DNA of 64,000 bases. Source: Crotophaga sulcirostris (Eukaryota > Chordata > Aves > Cuculiformes > Crotophagidae). Shown here piece by piece: positions 14,801-45,850 of the stretch (positions are counted from its first letter, which is position 1; every line of letters starts with the position of its first letter). A program made the position numbers and the translations under genes. The notes beneath the pieces are model-generated. The model was not told the origin of the DNA and ran no database searches. It saw only the letters and a program-made list of their open reading frames with translations. The stretch lies in contig VYZB01000538.1 in NCBI GenBank assembly GCA_013397455.1, positions 108,560 to 172,559 on the forward strand, given 5' to 3'.

Positions 14801-17800
14801 GTAGGCATAAGGAATAATCCCTATTTTACAATGAAGCTTTTGCACTGATTTTCTGATCAGCATGGTTAACAATTAGTGGCTGAGCCCTTCATTGCGTTTT
14901 ACTGACAGGAAAGTGAGTTTCTGTGTTGAGCCCGACGATCAGCCGGCAACTGAGACGACTCATCCAGTTTTGGGGCTGTCCAGCTCTGGATGGAGATGCC
15001 TGTTTTCATGTTGCTTGGATACGGTGTGTACAAGACCATACTAATGCATATAACATGCAGAACTGCGCCAGCACCGCCCTGTGTGTGTCACACACGATGC
15101 TTTCTGCTGTTGTAGTATGAAACTGAAAGTTAACTCTATCCCTGGGTTTCTGAGAAGGAAACAGGAACCTGATTAACAGTGATCACGGGTTTTTAACCTG
15201 CACCACACTTCTACACACACTTGTGCCTGCTGTTACAAAATCCGGATTACTTTAGCCTACTATTCCATTCCCACAAAAATATCAGATCAGGACACTTAAT
15301 CTGCACATGGCATCGGCTCCCAGTAAGACAAACCAGTTAAACGCTTGGCTGAGAGAGAACCTGCAACAGTTTAGCTCCCACACTTACTTTTCTGTATGAA
15401 AACATTTGCTTTCTACCTTCCATCCATTTCCTACAGGAAACAGAACTCTTAATCAGGTGGATTAACATTTCCTTCCATTGATTACATAATAATTCGTTCA
15501 TAGATGCCAAAAGAAGCTGGCATTTGAATGAAGTGCTGTACTTTTTCAAAGTCGTATCACAGCCATATCTTCCCAATCTGTATACAAGGTGATTTATCTT
15601 CTAAAAAGAGACAACCTTGTCACTTAATTTTCCTGTCACTGGGTGAAGTAGTTTTTTGTAGCCTCAACTCCATCACCAAGGATGTGTGTGCATTAACAGC
15701 TCTCAGTATGCCCTACCTTTTCTGTGCTGTAACCAGTTTTCCTTTTAGGAATTCTCACTCTGGAAGCGTCACTGGGATCTCAAGAAACATGCAACATAGC
15801 CAGTGAGCATATTTATATAAAAACCTCAGCCTAGCTACCTCTAGCACAGGATAATTTGTGAGAGAGAAGGGAAAACCTCCTCCTTCACAGACTCTTCTCA
15901 CCGAGAGCTGATGTTGTTGTTTTGCATACTCATTTTCTGCAGGTCCCTGGCTCTTCGATTCCCCACTGCAGTCACTCACTCCAGGATGTTCCTGTCATCC
16001 TGCAATGCAATTAACTTCCCAACAAAACAATCTCTGTCAAGGAAAAAAGTCTCCATCTCACTCAGGAGAAGAACTTGTGACCTCAGCCCACTGGCGTGTA
16101 CTGCCAAGTGCTCCTATCCTCTTGGGACTGCAGGACTGCCTGAGCATGAGGTACACAGAATGGTGACTGAAAACTCAAAGCTTTTAAGGCTATTTGGTTC
16201 CTTGGGAGTAAATTCTAACCAAAACCATAGAACCATCATAGAATCATGGAATGGTTTGGGTAAGAAGGGACCTTCAAGCCCGTCCAGTTCTAACCCTCCT
16301 GTCATATGCAGGGACACCTTCCACTGGATCCAGTTGCTCCAAGTCCCATCCAGCATAACCTCAAAACACCTCCACGGATGGGGCAGCCACCACTTCTCTG
16401 GGCAACCTGTCTAATTCAGTCAACAAAGCAATGTTGTAGACAAAAACGACACTCGAAAGTTCCCTCTATTTTTCTTGTCTAGACAGCGAGTGCTGTTGCA
16501 AGCACAACAGTGGCGGTGAGGATCATATTTAGCTCTGCTTTCAACACTGGTACCTATGATAATCAAGCAGCCCTGAAAAAACGAGGTAATCAAGCACCAT
16601 AATCTGTTAAAATCACTTGATATGTCAGCAGCTGCTGGGAAGCTCCCTGCTTCTGAGTTACTGGAGCTCAGCCATGTCTCCCCCAGGTAAGTTTGCATTA
16701 TTTAGCTCCCACAGGTTTCGGATTAGAGTTGCACCATGGGGGGATGGCCAACTGCTGCTGTAAAGAAACCCAACACAGCAGAATGGAGGCTCTCCCAACA
16801 CCAATAAAATGGAGCTACCTTTCTTCTGGAAACTGTGCCTAATATCAGAAAACACTTCTCATGCACTAAGATGCTTTCCATTTACCCACAACCTAACAAG
16901 ATGGTACACATTCGGCGTTTCATCGTTTGCCAATACAACGACCTCTGGAGAGCAGTTCTGGTCGCAGATCCATTCTCATCTCCTAAAAATAACCTGCAAG
17001 TATCTACAAAATACATTTGCTTTTGCCAGTTCCAAGTGTATTGCGTTACAGTATCAGGTTGACACAGCTCCTCAGATCACTTCTAGCTATTTTAGCAGAT
17101 TAAATCATCACTATTTTAGGATTTTGACTCTGGGCATAACCCGATATTAAAATCATTTGCTCTGAAAGATCATCACCAGATCAATTTAGGATCACGGAAT
17201 CATGACTTCACCCACAAAGACAGTGATACTAATATGAATTTTTTTATATGGGTAAGTATTAGCAGAGCTGACTCCCCTCCAGAGCACCAGTGCAGCACCG
17301 ACCGCTCAATGGAGTAGCTGCACTAAACCAGATTCAAGTGTATTTTTACATCCATTATTCTGTGCTTATGTCAGATACCAAAACCTCCACCACGGATGCA
17401 CCTAATACCTCAATATACACTTTCCTGCTCACATAGCCTCTGCTTCCCTGTCTGCTTCATCCAAGCAGCCACACAGCTCCAGTGGCATGGTAACTCAGTC
17501 TCAGGCTACAAGTTGTGACACCAGCACAGCAGGTCAGGATTGACACAATCACTGCTGCCCCAGACCCTTCCAAACCTTGGGAAACACCCGAGGAAAATCC
17601 CTGCACAGAAACAGGGCATTTTATTTACCATTTTAAGACAGGCAAAGCAGGAAGCCCGGGATGCTCCAGCTACCTCGGATCTTACAGTACACGTCTCTGT
17701 TGTGAATATTTTATCAGCCTGCTCCTCTGTTTCATCGAGCAGCAGCAAGAGAAACAGAGCCAGAGGAGATAAGGGCATGCAGAGGGCAATTAGTATTTCC

Positions 17801-20800
17801 CAAATGCCTGAGTTTGGAGTCTTTTTAATTCCTTTTTCTGCAACAACAACCTCAAGCATTTTGCCCACTGCCTGCTTGGCAACTGAGGCACATGGCTGCC
17901 ACAGAGCTATTTAATCCCTCTTCTCTTCTAATAAGAGGCTTTAGCCAGGCCTCTACCAGAAAGCGAACCATTTATTGAGGTATCTTAAAGTCAACAAAAT
18001 CTAGCACAGCTAAAACAAGTCATTCTTCACCACCAAATACCAGAAGTGTTTGTTTAAGTTGGAAAGGCATTTTCTACATTCTGCAAAATAACAGAAGCTT
18101 CATCCGCACTGCTCAGGAAAAGAAGGTAACACACCCAGGAGATCATCCTTACACACTGCAGGCACAGAGAATCATTTCTCTCCCACACGATTAACTTACA
18201 GTGAGAACAAATAGTTGAAACTATCAAAGTTTGAACTTTGAGGGAAGGAGCCCACAGCTTTAATCCATTCTCGGTTGTTCGGCAAGGTGGAGCTCTGTGT
18301 TAGCAACAATAGTGCAGTCAGAGCAGGGACCAAAACATGCCTGGTGCTGTCAGATCTCAGCCACACAGGGCACCTCTGACTCCAAAAACTGGTTGCCGTA
18401 AGAACACATATGGGGAATACTGCGGGATAGTCGAGCCAAGCACCCACCCTGCAGCATCTCCTCCTGGCCACTGGGCGCAGGGCAGGGCATTCCTAGGTTT
18501 TCATGTGCTCTGGAATCGGATCACAAGTGATGAGGCTTTTTAAACTAAGGGTTGAGCAAACACTTACTCATTGACTTAAACCCCACTGCTGCCTCTGTAA
18601 GAGCACTCCTTCATGTTGCACTCATATTCAGAAAGTTTAATCCTGTGGTTTTCTGGCAAACACCACATTGCAATGCACTGAGCAGAGCATTACATATAGT
18701 AAACAACTTCGGCAGAGAAATCAGTTTGTTAAAAGTTCAGCGTAATTTCTTAACAGTTTCTAATCTTAAGGATTTGTAACCACCTAGACTTTAAACCAAC
18801 ACAAGATCATCTTGGTCCCAGAGGAGTTAAGAGATAATGATAAACCACCTGCCTGTACAAACTTGGACGGAACACCTAAAAGCAGCCTGGAATGCACTCC
18901 TCTGTTTCCCAACCATTTGCTCACAAGAGAAAACCTCTCCGCTTCCCTGGGGTCCCAGCACAGCAGCGCTCCTTCCCACTGGCAGCACAAGTGCTCAGCC
19001 TTCCAGTCCCACTGGCTCCGCTGCTGCTAGCTGAGGCAGAACCACTCCAGACAGCAACCACAGAGTCATCAGCTTTGGTAAATCCAGGTAATTCTTCCTT
19101 TGGCTTCAGCAATTCACTTTGAAGGGGGTGTGGATCAATGCAATTAGCAGATACGCTCACAAAACTGAACTTAGAGCACAGCCTGGACACAATTCACGTC
19201 CATGTTCTATTCCATTTGTTGCTGTGTTAATGGTAGTTGCAAATCCATGGACGAGTGCCAAGTCTTAGCACAAGCAGCAGCCCCAAACTGAAAACATAAT
19301 AGCTGCAAGTTTTTCTATAATTTGAAGTTTGCACTGTTGAGAAAATCAGAGTCCCGAGCCACACAAGGCATTACATTGTGTCAGCGTTCCCCAAAGGGTG
19401 CAAGAAACAGATAAACATGCAGACACCAAGAGACTGTTGATACCGCTGAGCCCAAGAGGCAGTATTAGAGGGGTAATAGTGCTTTTCTTGCTTACGTCTC
19501 AGGTGGAAAGGCCACTGCAGAGCTCTGTTCGGCAGCCCAGAAGGGGCCAGGCAGTATCAAGCCATTCCTGAGTTGTACAAGCCCGCTCCAGTGTTTCCTT
19601 CAATACAAAACTTAGTGCCTCCCTGCTCTGCATTCCCTTTACTATTGGCGAGCCAGTGCCTTGACATTGCATGCAGGTTGTTCCAATCACCCTCGGCCGT
19701 TAAACGAAGTCCCAAGGTCTGCACGCGCTCAGAAAAACAGATCTCCCCTGATTCAACCCTCATAGCCTCTTTAAACCTGCCAGTGAACTAAACTTCCATC
19801 CAGAAAGATCTCAGTCAATTTTCTAATTAAAGAGACCTCGAACTTCATCTGTAGATAAACAGGAAATGTTTGAGATAACTCTTATAAACACTGGAATGAG
19901 ATTTTTCTTCTCCCAAGTACTCAGACACAGACAAACGCCAACCCACGAGACTAAGCACAATACAGATTTGCCCTCTGCCCACAGAAAACAAACGTATTTC
20001 AGTGCTGTTTACCACTTTTTCAAATATCCTCACCAATGCCGACAAGAAAATGACATCCGTCAGACTTCACTTTTTTAAAAGGACCTTCGGGTGAGCCAGA
20101 AATTTCAAATAGGGGGGTCACATCCAGTTTTATTTTCCACACAAGAACTAGAAAATCATTAAAGAAGCATTTCTTTAACATTAAATGGTACTGTAGGGTT
20201 AATGTTGCATTTGCAGAATGTAAGTAGCTTCTTACTGTACACAATCATCAATAGGAGTAATTTTAACCTAACTTGCTTTAATGTAATATGTTACAATAAC
20301 ACCAGTTCCAACGCATGACTTACAGGTTGCCAAGAGGCTTGAAGAAATACTAAATATAGTTCAGCACAGTAAGTTTTAGGCAGGGCACAAGCTATTAAAA
20401 GAGACATTTAAATACTCCTGGTGAGTCACAGCAATGCCGTGGGTGCAGGGCCTGGAAAAACCTATTTGTGTACAAGGGGTCATATTTAAACAGTGGAAAA
20501 CTAGTGAAGAAGCTACAGTAGCTTAGTTTCTTGCAATAAAAAAAGATCCTCAAGGACTTTCCCAGTTAGATGTGTTCCAGACCAGTTGCCTAGAACAATT
20601 TCTCATCTGTACAGCGCTCTGCTGATTGCACCTGAAAGAAGACACTGATGGGAACAACAGCAACAGTCATGTCCTCAGAGGCAGGGGAACTCACACAAAA
20701 CCGTCAGGCAGCTTAACAACTGTCATTAATTACCAGTCTGGCTTTCTGTAAGTAAACAGGGTGACACAAACACCTCTGTTGACTCATTCCTCCTATGAAT

Positions 20801-23800
20801 TACTCAGCTATGGAGTACAAACACTTATTGGTGCATTGCTTGAAAGCCTTTAATGACAACGCTTCTGAATGTTTATTGTCATTAGAGATGACTGCAGCTG
20901 TAAAGCAGAAGCTTCCCAGGCTTCTGAGCAAAATCTGTCTCCCTCTGTAATTTATAAACGGGCACGAAAATTGTAAGACAAGCTCTCACTGGTATCTGAA
21001 GAATCACTTTGTTGATGTCACACACAACAATCCTTTCCATTTCTAAACCCAACACACGGCTGCTCTCCTAGGACAAGGACCAGCCTATGTGCATCTCAAG
21101 GGAAGGCAGTACCTCGCCTCTCCAAATCCCCAAGACAGCCCCTACTCAAGCCTGTTCCATGACTTCCATTTCACAAGGATTTCTACCCAGACAAAGCACA
21201 CGTGAAATGTGCGTATGGAACAGAGGAATTATGGGCATGAGCATTGGTCCTCAAAACAGACTGGGGTTTAGAAGAACGAATACATCAATTCCATTAAGAG
21301 CACATAGCCCCTCAGGAATCACAGGGCACCTGAAAGTCCCTGAGTTCAGAACCAAGGTTATTCTTTCCTTCTCCACTCTCTCCCCCTCATCTTTTTTCAA
21401 GCTTAACTATAAGTTTCAAGCTGTTTCCAGCTGTTGAGCTGGAGTTTGGATGCAGCTGAAAAACAAGTCAGATTTGTGTTGGTGTTTTTGTGTGATTAGC
21501 TGTGTGTTTGTCACAGTTGAACTGAAAGTTTATCCTGGTGCGTTAATTCAGCTCACGCAGAACTAATGATTTCCTGGTAAGCCATGCTTCACTCCCTGCA
21601 TGGCCCAGCCCTGCTTCTTGGAAACTGTCTCCGCATTGATGTGAGCCCCTTCAGGATGACACAAGAACCAACCCACACTGAGGTTCACAGCTCCTTAGTC
21701 CAGGCAGGGCTGCTCTGAGGAAGCTCTGACGCCAACCTCCCAAGGAGAAGTGGTCCCAGCCGCCTGGCACAGGCTCTGAGAGTCTCAAGGAAGCAGCCAC
21801 TGCTTGAACTGCTGATTCTAGTGAAAGGCAAAACACAGTTTCATTTCCCCCTTTCCTCCAGGTTTACAGACACATGCAATCTCACTTCACAGGGTAAAGT
21901 GAGAGCTGAACAGGTTCCCCTCTGCAAAAATCCATGCTAGGAGACTGCAACACCAGAACAAACCTGTCAAATACATCAACCATAAAGTGCTCAGCAGCAG
22001 ATTCAATACTGGTCCTGTTTAAGGTACCCAACGACACCCACCAGATAATTGTTGAAAAGTATTTAACACATCTGTTAATTACTGTGGAATCCTGTTCCGC
22101 TCAGCTAATCCCCTCTTTCATTAGTTTCCTACACGTATTTCATAATTCTGTATAATACCATGCATGCAGACTCACAGGCTCCCCATAAATGCCATCCCTC
22201 TGCTCTTGCCCATCTTTTCTTATTTGTCCTTTGGCCATCAGATATGTCTCAGATTCCACCCAAGCAGAACAAGCCAATAAATGGCCATGGCACCTCGACA
22301 CAAACCCCTGTCACACAGCAGCACCTGCAGCTGCACTGGCTGGGGAGCACACAGCAACCTTTTGTCCTCCCTTCAGCATTATGGAACCGAGAAGGTTCAT
22401 TCCTGGGTTTGGTATCCGCTGCCAGAATCTCTTGCTTCTGTTAATACAGTAAGATCCAAACAGAACGGCAACTGTTACATCTCCCACGCATTCCACAGTG
22501 CTTATCAAAGCTGCAGAACACAGTCTTGCCCCAAATCTGAAACCTCAGCCCTGGTATTCGCAAGTGAAACCAATGACAAATCTGTCGCTACTCAGTGACT
22601 TCACTTTGGGAAATGAAGACCCTACTGACTACAGGAGCGCTTGGCAGTACCTGAAATGCAAGGAAACTGGTAATATTAATTACTCACCAGTTCAGTTCAA
22701 CAGCACTCTTCATACCACTTGAAACAAAATGTAACTGTTATTAAAACTGTCACGTGAACCATTTCTCCTTCTCTGTGCATAGATGGGTCCAGCCCTGCCT
22801 GATTTCTGGATTCAGCGTCGCAGGGTTGACAGCCCCTTCAACTCCTCAGCCGGAGAAGATGCAGCAGCGCTTCCAAAAATTATTTCTGACTCTATCAAAC
22901 CAAGTCTACCTCAGCCCATGGGCTTTGACAGGCTTCAACAGCAGCCACCACTTAAAATGCTGTCTGTATTTAAGGAAACATTCAGTACAACTGATTGATT
23001 TCAACCTCTTCACAGGCAACAGGATATCCTGAAAGTCGGATAAAATAATTGTGATGGGGAATCAAAAACATTAAAGAAAAGTAGGCTTGGGGAAAACCAG
23101 TGCTTGGTTGTGCACGTGAAGACACTGCACTACGGGAAATATAGAAACAACTTCACGGAGCTCTGCTGTCACAGCTCCCACATGTACAGGTGATCACACA
23201 GTGCCAAAGACAACACAACCCTTCTGAGTTCTGTTTCTTTCCCTGCCATCCCCAAATCACACCCATAAATGAAACTTCCGGAGTTCCAGTAGAATCAATG
23301 CAGATTTACAGCGCTGAAAGTTATTTCAACTCCACAAGCACTTTTCTTTAGAGATTTTCTTCCACAGACAGACACAAATATTAAGGTCCTCAAGAAAAGC
23401 ATCCATATCCCCTTGTGCTAACAGAGCCACATGCACCAGCCCCTCTCAGGGTCTGAATAGTTCACTCAGAGACAAAAACAGGGACATAATTTATGTGTGA
23501 AAAAGGCAGCAAGCACTGACCAAAACTTTATGATTCTCCTCATTCTTCAGAGTCTTCTCACTTATACTCAATTAACAGAAACATTTCCATGTTCCTGGGC
23601 AAAAATTCATACAACCAACTCACGATACTTCATTATTAAAACCACTCTATAAGCAAAGGCAGAACCAGTAAGGATGTGCTTGCATTTAATGTCAGTTAAA
23701 ACAGGAGAGAAACAGAATTCAAGTTTAATTTGAACTATCAATATTAAGATTATAAAAACAAATGAGTCAGTGCCATTTAAACAGTTATCAATGAAAAATA

Positions 23801-25374
23801 ACGAGAGGTGCTTGTCTGTGTCTCAGTGACACCAGAAAACGTCACTGCTCCAGCTGGACTGCCACGGCACAAGCAGCTGACCCGGCCAAGTGAGCAATAA
23901 TCCACACGGCAACCACACCTCGGGAGCCTCCGCAGGAACATGGCTCTGACAGCCATGGCTTCCACCAGCCTCAGCAGCACACAGTCAAAGGTCATTGCGA
24001 ACCTCCAGCCCACATACACCTACAAACATCACTCCAGACTCGATTCTGATTTCCCTCTTGAAGCAAAAGGCACCTGAGGTGTTTATCCTACGAATAAATC
24101 CATGCGGATTACTTGACATTCCACTCGGGATTTGGAAATGTGGGTCCAACACACGCACAAGAGGAATACCAATAATTACCCCAACAATGTAAAACAAATC
24201 CATTAATGGGTATGAAGTGAGGATGAAGCAACAGAAGATTGGTTTGAAGTCATGCTCTCTTTTATAGCAAAATAAATGCCCTATTAAAAATACATCGCTC
24301 AGCCATACCTGGCTGCCACGTCTGAGTTGTTTATGTGTGTGTAGCCCCAGAGAAACCAAAACACTTTATTAACTGAGTTGTCGGAGATTATGAGGGTATA
24401 AACTCAGACAACATTCAAGTTTATACTTTCAGCACAAGTACATCCCCCCAGATTCAGTTTTCACTAAAAGCAGAGAGCAGTTTCTGGGTGGGAAACCACC
24501 CAATCCCACTGAAAACGCAACGGTGCGGCCACATTGGCTTGTCCTGCCCAGGGAAGTGCAGTGGGCAGGGGCTCAGGGCCTGGGCACAAACTGGTTTCCA
24601 CAGAACCAGGCGAAAAACCTTTGGAGACTCTGAGAGTTGGGAAGAGGTGGCCACAGCACCAACAGGCCTGCCACTACCTGTGTTACAGCTCCGCCACAGC
24701 GGGCGGGCTCTCTGAAATCTTGTGTGAAAAGAGCGAGAAACTGCTCAAATAAGTCAAAATCAACACAGGAGTAACGGAAACAGAAGAGCCCAGAGAGGAA
24801 GCGCGAAACACAGACAGCTCGGGGGGGGTCCAGAGGACCCCCATGACGGCCTCTCCTCCCCTGATAACCTCCGACAGCCCCCGTCCCCCCTCCTCATCTT
24901 CTCAGCCCCCTCAGAGTCTCCTCGTCACCTCCCTGCACTCCTGACAGCCTCCCACCCCCTCAGCCAGCCTCCTACCCTCCCCTCCCCAGACCCCCTGACA
25001 GCCCCAGGCCCCTCCGACAGCCGCCCCCGCCCCCCCCCCAGCCCCACCCCAGGGGTCTCCGCTCACCGCCCTGGCAGCGCACAGCACCCCCTGGATCCGC
25101 CTCGGAGTGGGCAGCATCGGGCAGCCGAGGCCTCAGGGCCCGCAGACACCGGCGGGCCGGGGCAAGCACAGCCCAGGCACCGAGAACCAGTCCCCCTCAG
25201 CACCCCCAGTTTCGGTCTGAGCTGACAGAAGCTGTTTCTCCCCAAGAGGGGCGCGGGGAGCCGTGCCGTGCCCGGTCCTGCGCGATACTCCCCACTCGCT
25301 CCCCCGGACCCCGCCGCTCACCTGCCGACCGTCTGGTTGGCCAGCTGCTTCATCCGGTTGAACTGCTTCTTCAT
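2847..25374 (-). CDS. ARHGAP17: ARHGAP17 (RICH1), 5' end only: coding exons 1 and 2
   Basis: Rho GTPase-activating protein 17 stimulates GTP hydrolysis by Cdc42/Rac1 and acts at tight junctions through an N-terminal BAR domain. Only the first 31 codons are here. Exon 1 (25374 down to 25322) encodes [17 protein letters not shown] plus two bases. Exon 2 (2886 down to 2847) completes an Arg codon and adds [13 protein letters not shown]. This matches the start of the human protein as I recall it, essentially residue for residue, and is the beginning of the BAR domain. The start ATG has a strong context (GCCGCC before it). Exon 1 ends at AG|GTGAGC, exon 2 begins after TTAG, and its donor is CAG|GTATTG, leaving phase 0. 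The intron between them is 22435 bp. Exon 3 onward (rest of BAR, RhoGAP and proline-rich tail) was not found and should lie left of the window. The gene is divergent from LCMT1. Confidence 0.93.
4602..5047 (-). mobile_element. CR1 LINE, truncated, ORF2 end still open
   Basis: This CR1 non-LTR retrotransposon 3' end is in reverse orientation. Read on the minus strand it gives an uninterrupted 115-codon frame (5032 down to 4685) with the familiar C-terminus of CR1 ORF2: [14 protein letters not shown], a DRTRG motif, [11 protein letters not shown] and a final RRLDEALS. The tail side shows the typical AAGGTTGGAAAGGACCT block. The open frame suggests a fairly young copy, but the element is 5'-truncated and lacks the endonuclease and most of the reverse transcriptase. 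Confidence 0.93.
5029..5085. repeat. 19-bp unit repeated three times
   Basis: Three tandem copies of CCATCTTCGTTGCTCTCCT occur at 5029-5047, 5048-5066 and 5067-5085; the middle copy differs at two positions. The first copy is the inner (5') end of the adjacent CR1, so the array is a local amplification of the CR1 truncation edge. Confidence 0.85.
7900..8118 (-). mobile_element. CR1 LINE fragment
   Basis: Reverse-oriented CR1 3' region. The diagnostic blocks run in order: CATGGGCAGGGACACCTCCC, GGGGCTCAAAGCCCCATCCA, ACTCCTCCAGGGATGGGGC, GGCAACCTGGGCCAGGGCC and CATTTCTTCCTAAAATTTAA. It lacks the coding-end segments seen in longer copies, so it is 5'-truncated, and the extreme 3' tail is decayed. 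Confidence 0.9.
11053..11412 (-). mobile_element. CR1 LINE fragment
   Basis: Reverse-oriented CR1 that starts at its tail with AATCATAGAATGGTTTGGGT and continues through the standard blocks to GGCTGCTATAGGGTCTCCCC. About 360 bp are kept. It lies within ARHGAP17 intron 1 and is 5'-truncated. Confidence 0.92.
16232..16412 (-). mobile_element. CR1 LINE fragment, short
   Basis: Only the last ~180 bp of a reverse-oriented CR1 remain. A repeated CATAGAA(T/C)CAT tail is followed by ATGGTTTGGGTAAGAAGGGA and the GGGACACC / CACCTCC(A)(C)GGATGGGGC blocks, stopping after GGGCAACCTGTC. Confidence 0.9.
25322..25374 (-). CDS. ARHGAP17: ARHGAP17 coding exon 1
   Basis: There are 53 coding bases from the ATG (25374-25372) to the donor at 25321-25320 (AG|GTGAGC). 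They encode 17 residues beginning [10 protein letters not shown] and end in phase 2. The exon lies inside the CpG island, and the 5' UTR would run to higher coordinates. Confidence 0.94.
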
Positions 25375-25480
25375 GGCGGCAGCCGTGCACCCAGTCCCCG
25401 CCGGGCTCCCGCCGCTCTGTCGTCCCGACCGCCGCCTCCTCCCTGGCGTCGCCCGCCCCGCCCACACCGGAACCCACGGC

Positions 25481-25523
25481 CACTTCCGGCCCCGCCTACA
25501 CTGGGACGCGCCGCCACTTCCGG
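25481..25523. promoter_or_regulatory. Pair of ETS-family sites in a short duplication
   Basis: CACTTCCGG occurs at 25481-25489 and again at 25515-25523, each inside a shared block CCACTTCCGGCCCCG, 34 bp apart. On the minus strand this is CCGGAAGTG, the classic ETS/GABP core. It lies about 110-150 bp upstream of the ARHGAP17 ATG, which suits a TSS-proximal role there. Confidence 0.65.
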
Positions 25524-25538
25524 CCCCGTCCACGCCGT

Positions 25539-25544
25539 CACGTG
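25539..25544. promoter_or_regulatory. Palindromic E-box (CACGTG)
   Basis: The sequence GTCACGTGC contains a perfect CACGTG with a 5' T, the preferred core of USF/MYC/TFE-type bHLH-ZIP factors. It sits 16 bp from the second ETS motif. Occupancy is inference. Confidence 0.5.
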
Positions 25545-25778
25545 CCCGCGGGTGGGAAAACAGCCGAGGCGCTGGAGGGGCGGGGCAGCTGGGAACCCGG
25601 ATGTTACCCCTCCTTCCTGGGCCGGTATATGGGGCTCCTCTACCCACCGGGAGCGGTGGGTGTTGGTGCTGCAGACGTGGCAGCGGGATCGCGTTCGGCG
25701 GCTCCTCCCGGGGTGGTCAGAGCCAGGATTCACCCCCGCCTCGCCTCGCTCACGGCGTTACCGCCGAGCGCCCCCAGG

Positions 25779-25804
25779 ATTATAGCTCCCAGCGTCCCTT
25801 GCGG
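25779..25804 (+). promoter_or_regulatory. ZNF143/THAP11-like composite site
   Basis: The segment reads ATTATAGCTCCCAGCG followed by TCCCTTGCGG. It matches most positions of the long ZNF143/THAP11 promoter motif (ACTACAATTCCCAG, spacer, CCTTGCG as I recall it). It lies about 170 bp upstream of the LCMT1 ATG, a common position for this motif in bidirectional CpG promoters. Confidence 0.6.
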
Positions 25805-25891
25805 CATGCCCGCCGCTTTCGCGCGGGGCGGGGCAAGGCAACGCAGTTGCTCTCTCTGATTAGATCCTCTGGGAATTGACGGCGCCATGAG

Positions 25892-25927
25892 CCAATCGCG
25901 CGTGGTGCCCTGCGGAGCCCATCCAAT
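25892..25927 (+). promoter_or_regulatory. Two CCAAT boxes 31 bp apart
   Basis: CCAATCG at 25892-25898 and CCAATGA at 25923-25929 lie in the same orientation with 31-bp spacing, about three helical turns, the spacing often seen for paired NF-Y sites. They are only 46-77 bp before the LCMT1 ATG, so they may lie in the 5' UTR or serve the divergent ARHGAP17 direction. Confidence 0.5.
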
Positions 25928-25968
25928 GAGGGACGGCGGGGGGCGATGCCGCTCTGCGCGCTCCCATC

Positions 25969-44951
<18,983 letters not shown>

Positions 44952-45850
44952 TGTCTTAACTGGACGGCAGCTGTGGGCCCAGAAGCCACAGCACTGCCTT
45001 CTACTTGAGAGGGGATCACAGGAACAATGGGACTTTGCACGTACCAGCTTCAGTCTGTGCATCTGCATGAGCAGCACCAGCACAGGGAGCGACGGGCACT
45101 GCCAATGTCGACTGCCCAGTTGGCGTCGGGTGGTTATAACGAACCTTTTCTAACCGCTGTGAGCTGTTCTTATGAGGCAAGACTCGCCTCCCGTTCCCGG
45201 ATATTTAATGATGGACTTCCATAAGGTGTCAGTAATTCCTGTTTAAAAGCTTGCCTTCCTTAGTTCAAAATGGAAAGTGAAGTGTTCTTGGATCCTATGA
45301 TTTTCTTCTTTTGTTGTTTTGTGGATTTGTAAAATGTATTTGTGACAGCTGGGAAAAAGGCTGGTGAGCTGTGTTACTGGATGACTGCACTGTGCACAGC
45401 TGATCATGAAGGTTCAATTTTGTGGATTTTCATTCTGTTCAGGTTTTATGTTTATGAAGTGTCACCATGTTGGCTTCTGCAGGCATTACAGTTGCTCCAA
45501 GGCTGTCACTGTTCTGGGTACATTCTTGTGGGAGAAGGGTGAAAGGCAAAAGGGAGCCATGTTTCTTGTTCAATGGTGTACAAGAAACTGGATGATGTTA
45601 AGGTACTTTATTTGACTGGGATGGGCTTAGCCTGGCAGTTCAGCACTGGAGTGGTAAAGTTAAGAAAGAAATTAATCTAAATTTGTCCTGCTTCTGGTGG
45701 TATCTTTACACCAGTTTCTCATTCTTCTTGATTACCTCTTAAAGGAAACAAAACACAATCCCAACAGCAATGAAAAACCTTGCACTATTGTTTCAAATGA
45801 AATCTTGCAACCTTCCTATGAGAAAAGTAATAAATGTTTAGTATTTATAA
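44952..45850 (+). other. LCMT1: LCMT1 3' UTR, probable
   Basis: About 0.9 kb follow the stop codon to a canonical AATAAA at 45829-45834, the first one I see after the stop. The transcript end some 15-25 bases beyond the signal is inferred. Confidence 0.6.
45829..45834 (+). promoter_or_regulatory. Polyadenylation signal AATAAA, LCMT1 candidate
   Basis: A canonical hexamer lies in the context AAAGTAATAAATG, followed within 30 bases by a T/GT-rich stretch. It is the best candidate for the LCMT1 transcript end. Confidence 0.6.

Larger units (their letters stand above)
2887..25321 (-). other. ARHGAP17 intron 1 (22.4 kb)
   Basis: This is one long first intron. Four CR1 fragments lie in it, at about 4.6-5.05, 7.9-8.1, 11.05-11.4 and 16.2-16.4 kb, all in the same orientation as ARHGAP17. 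Outside them and a 19-bp triplicated repeat next to the first CR1, I recognise no exon, RNA gene or other element. Base composition becomes strongly GC/CpG-rich only over the last ~500 bp, where the intron enters the promoter island. Confidence 0.8.

Noticed and set aside
22783..22998. Plus-strand 71-codon frame with a protein-like look in ARHGAP17 intron 1
   Set aside because: No similarity I recognise, no CpG island or splice pattern, and an overlapping frame on the same strand is just as open.
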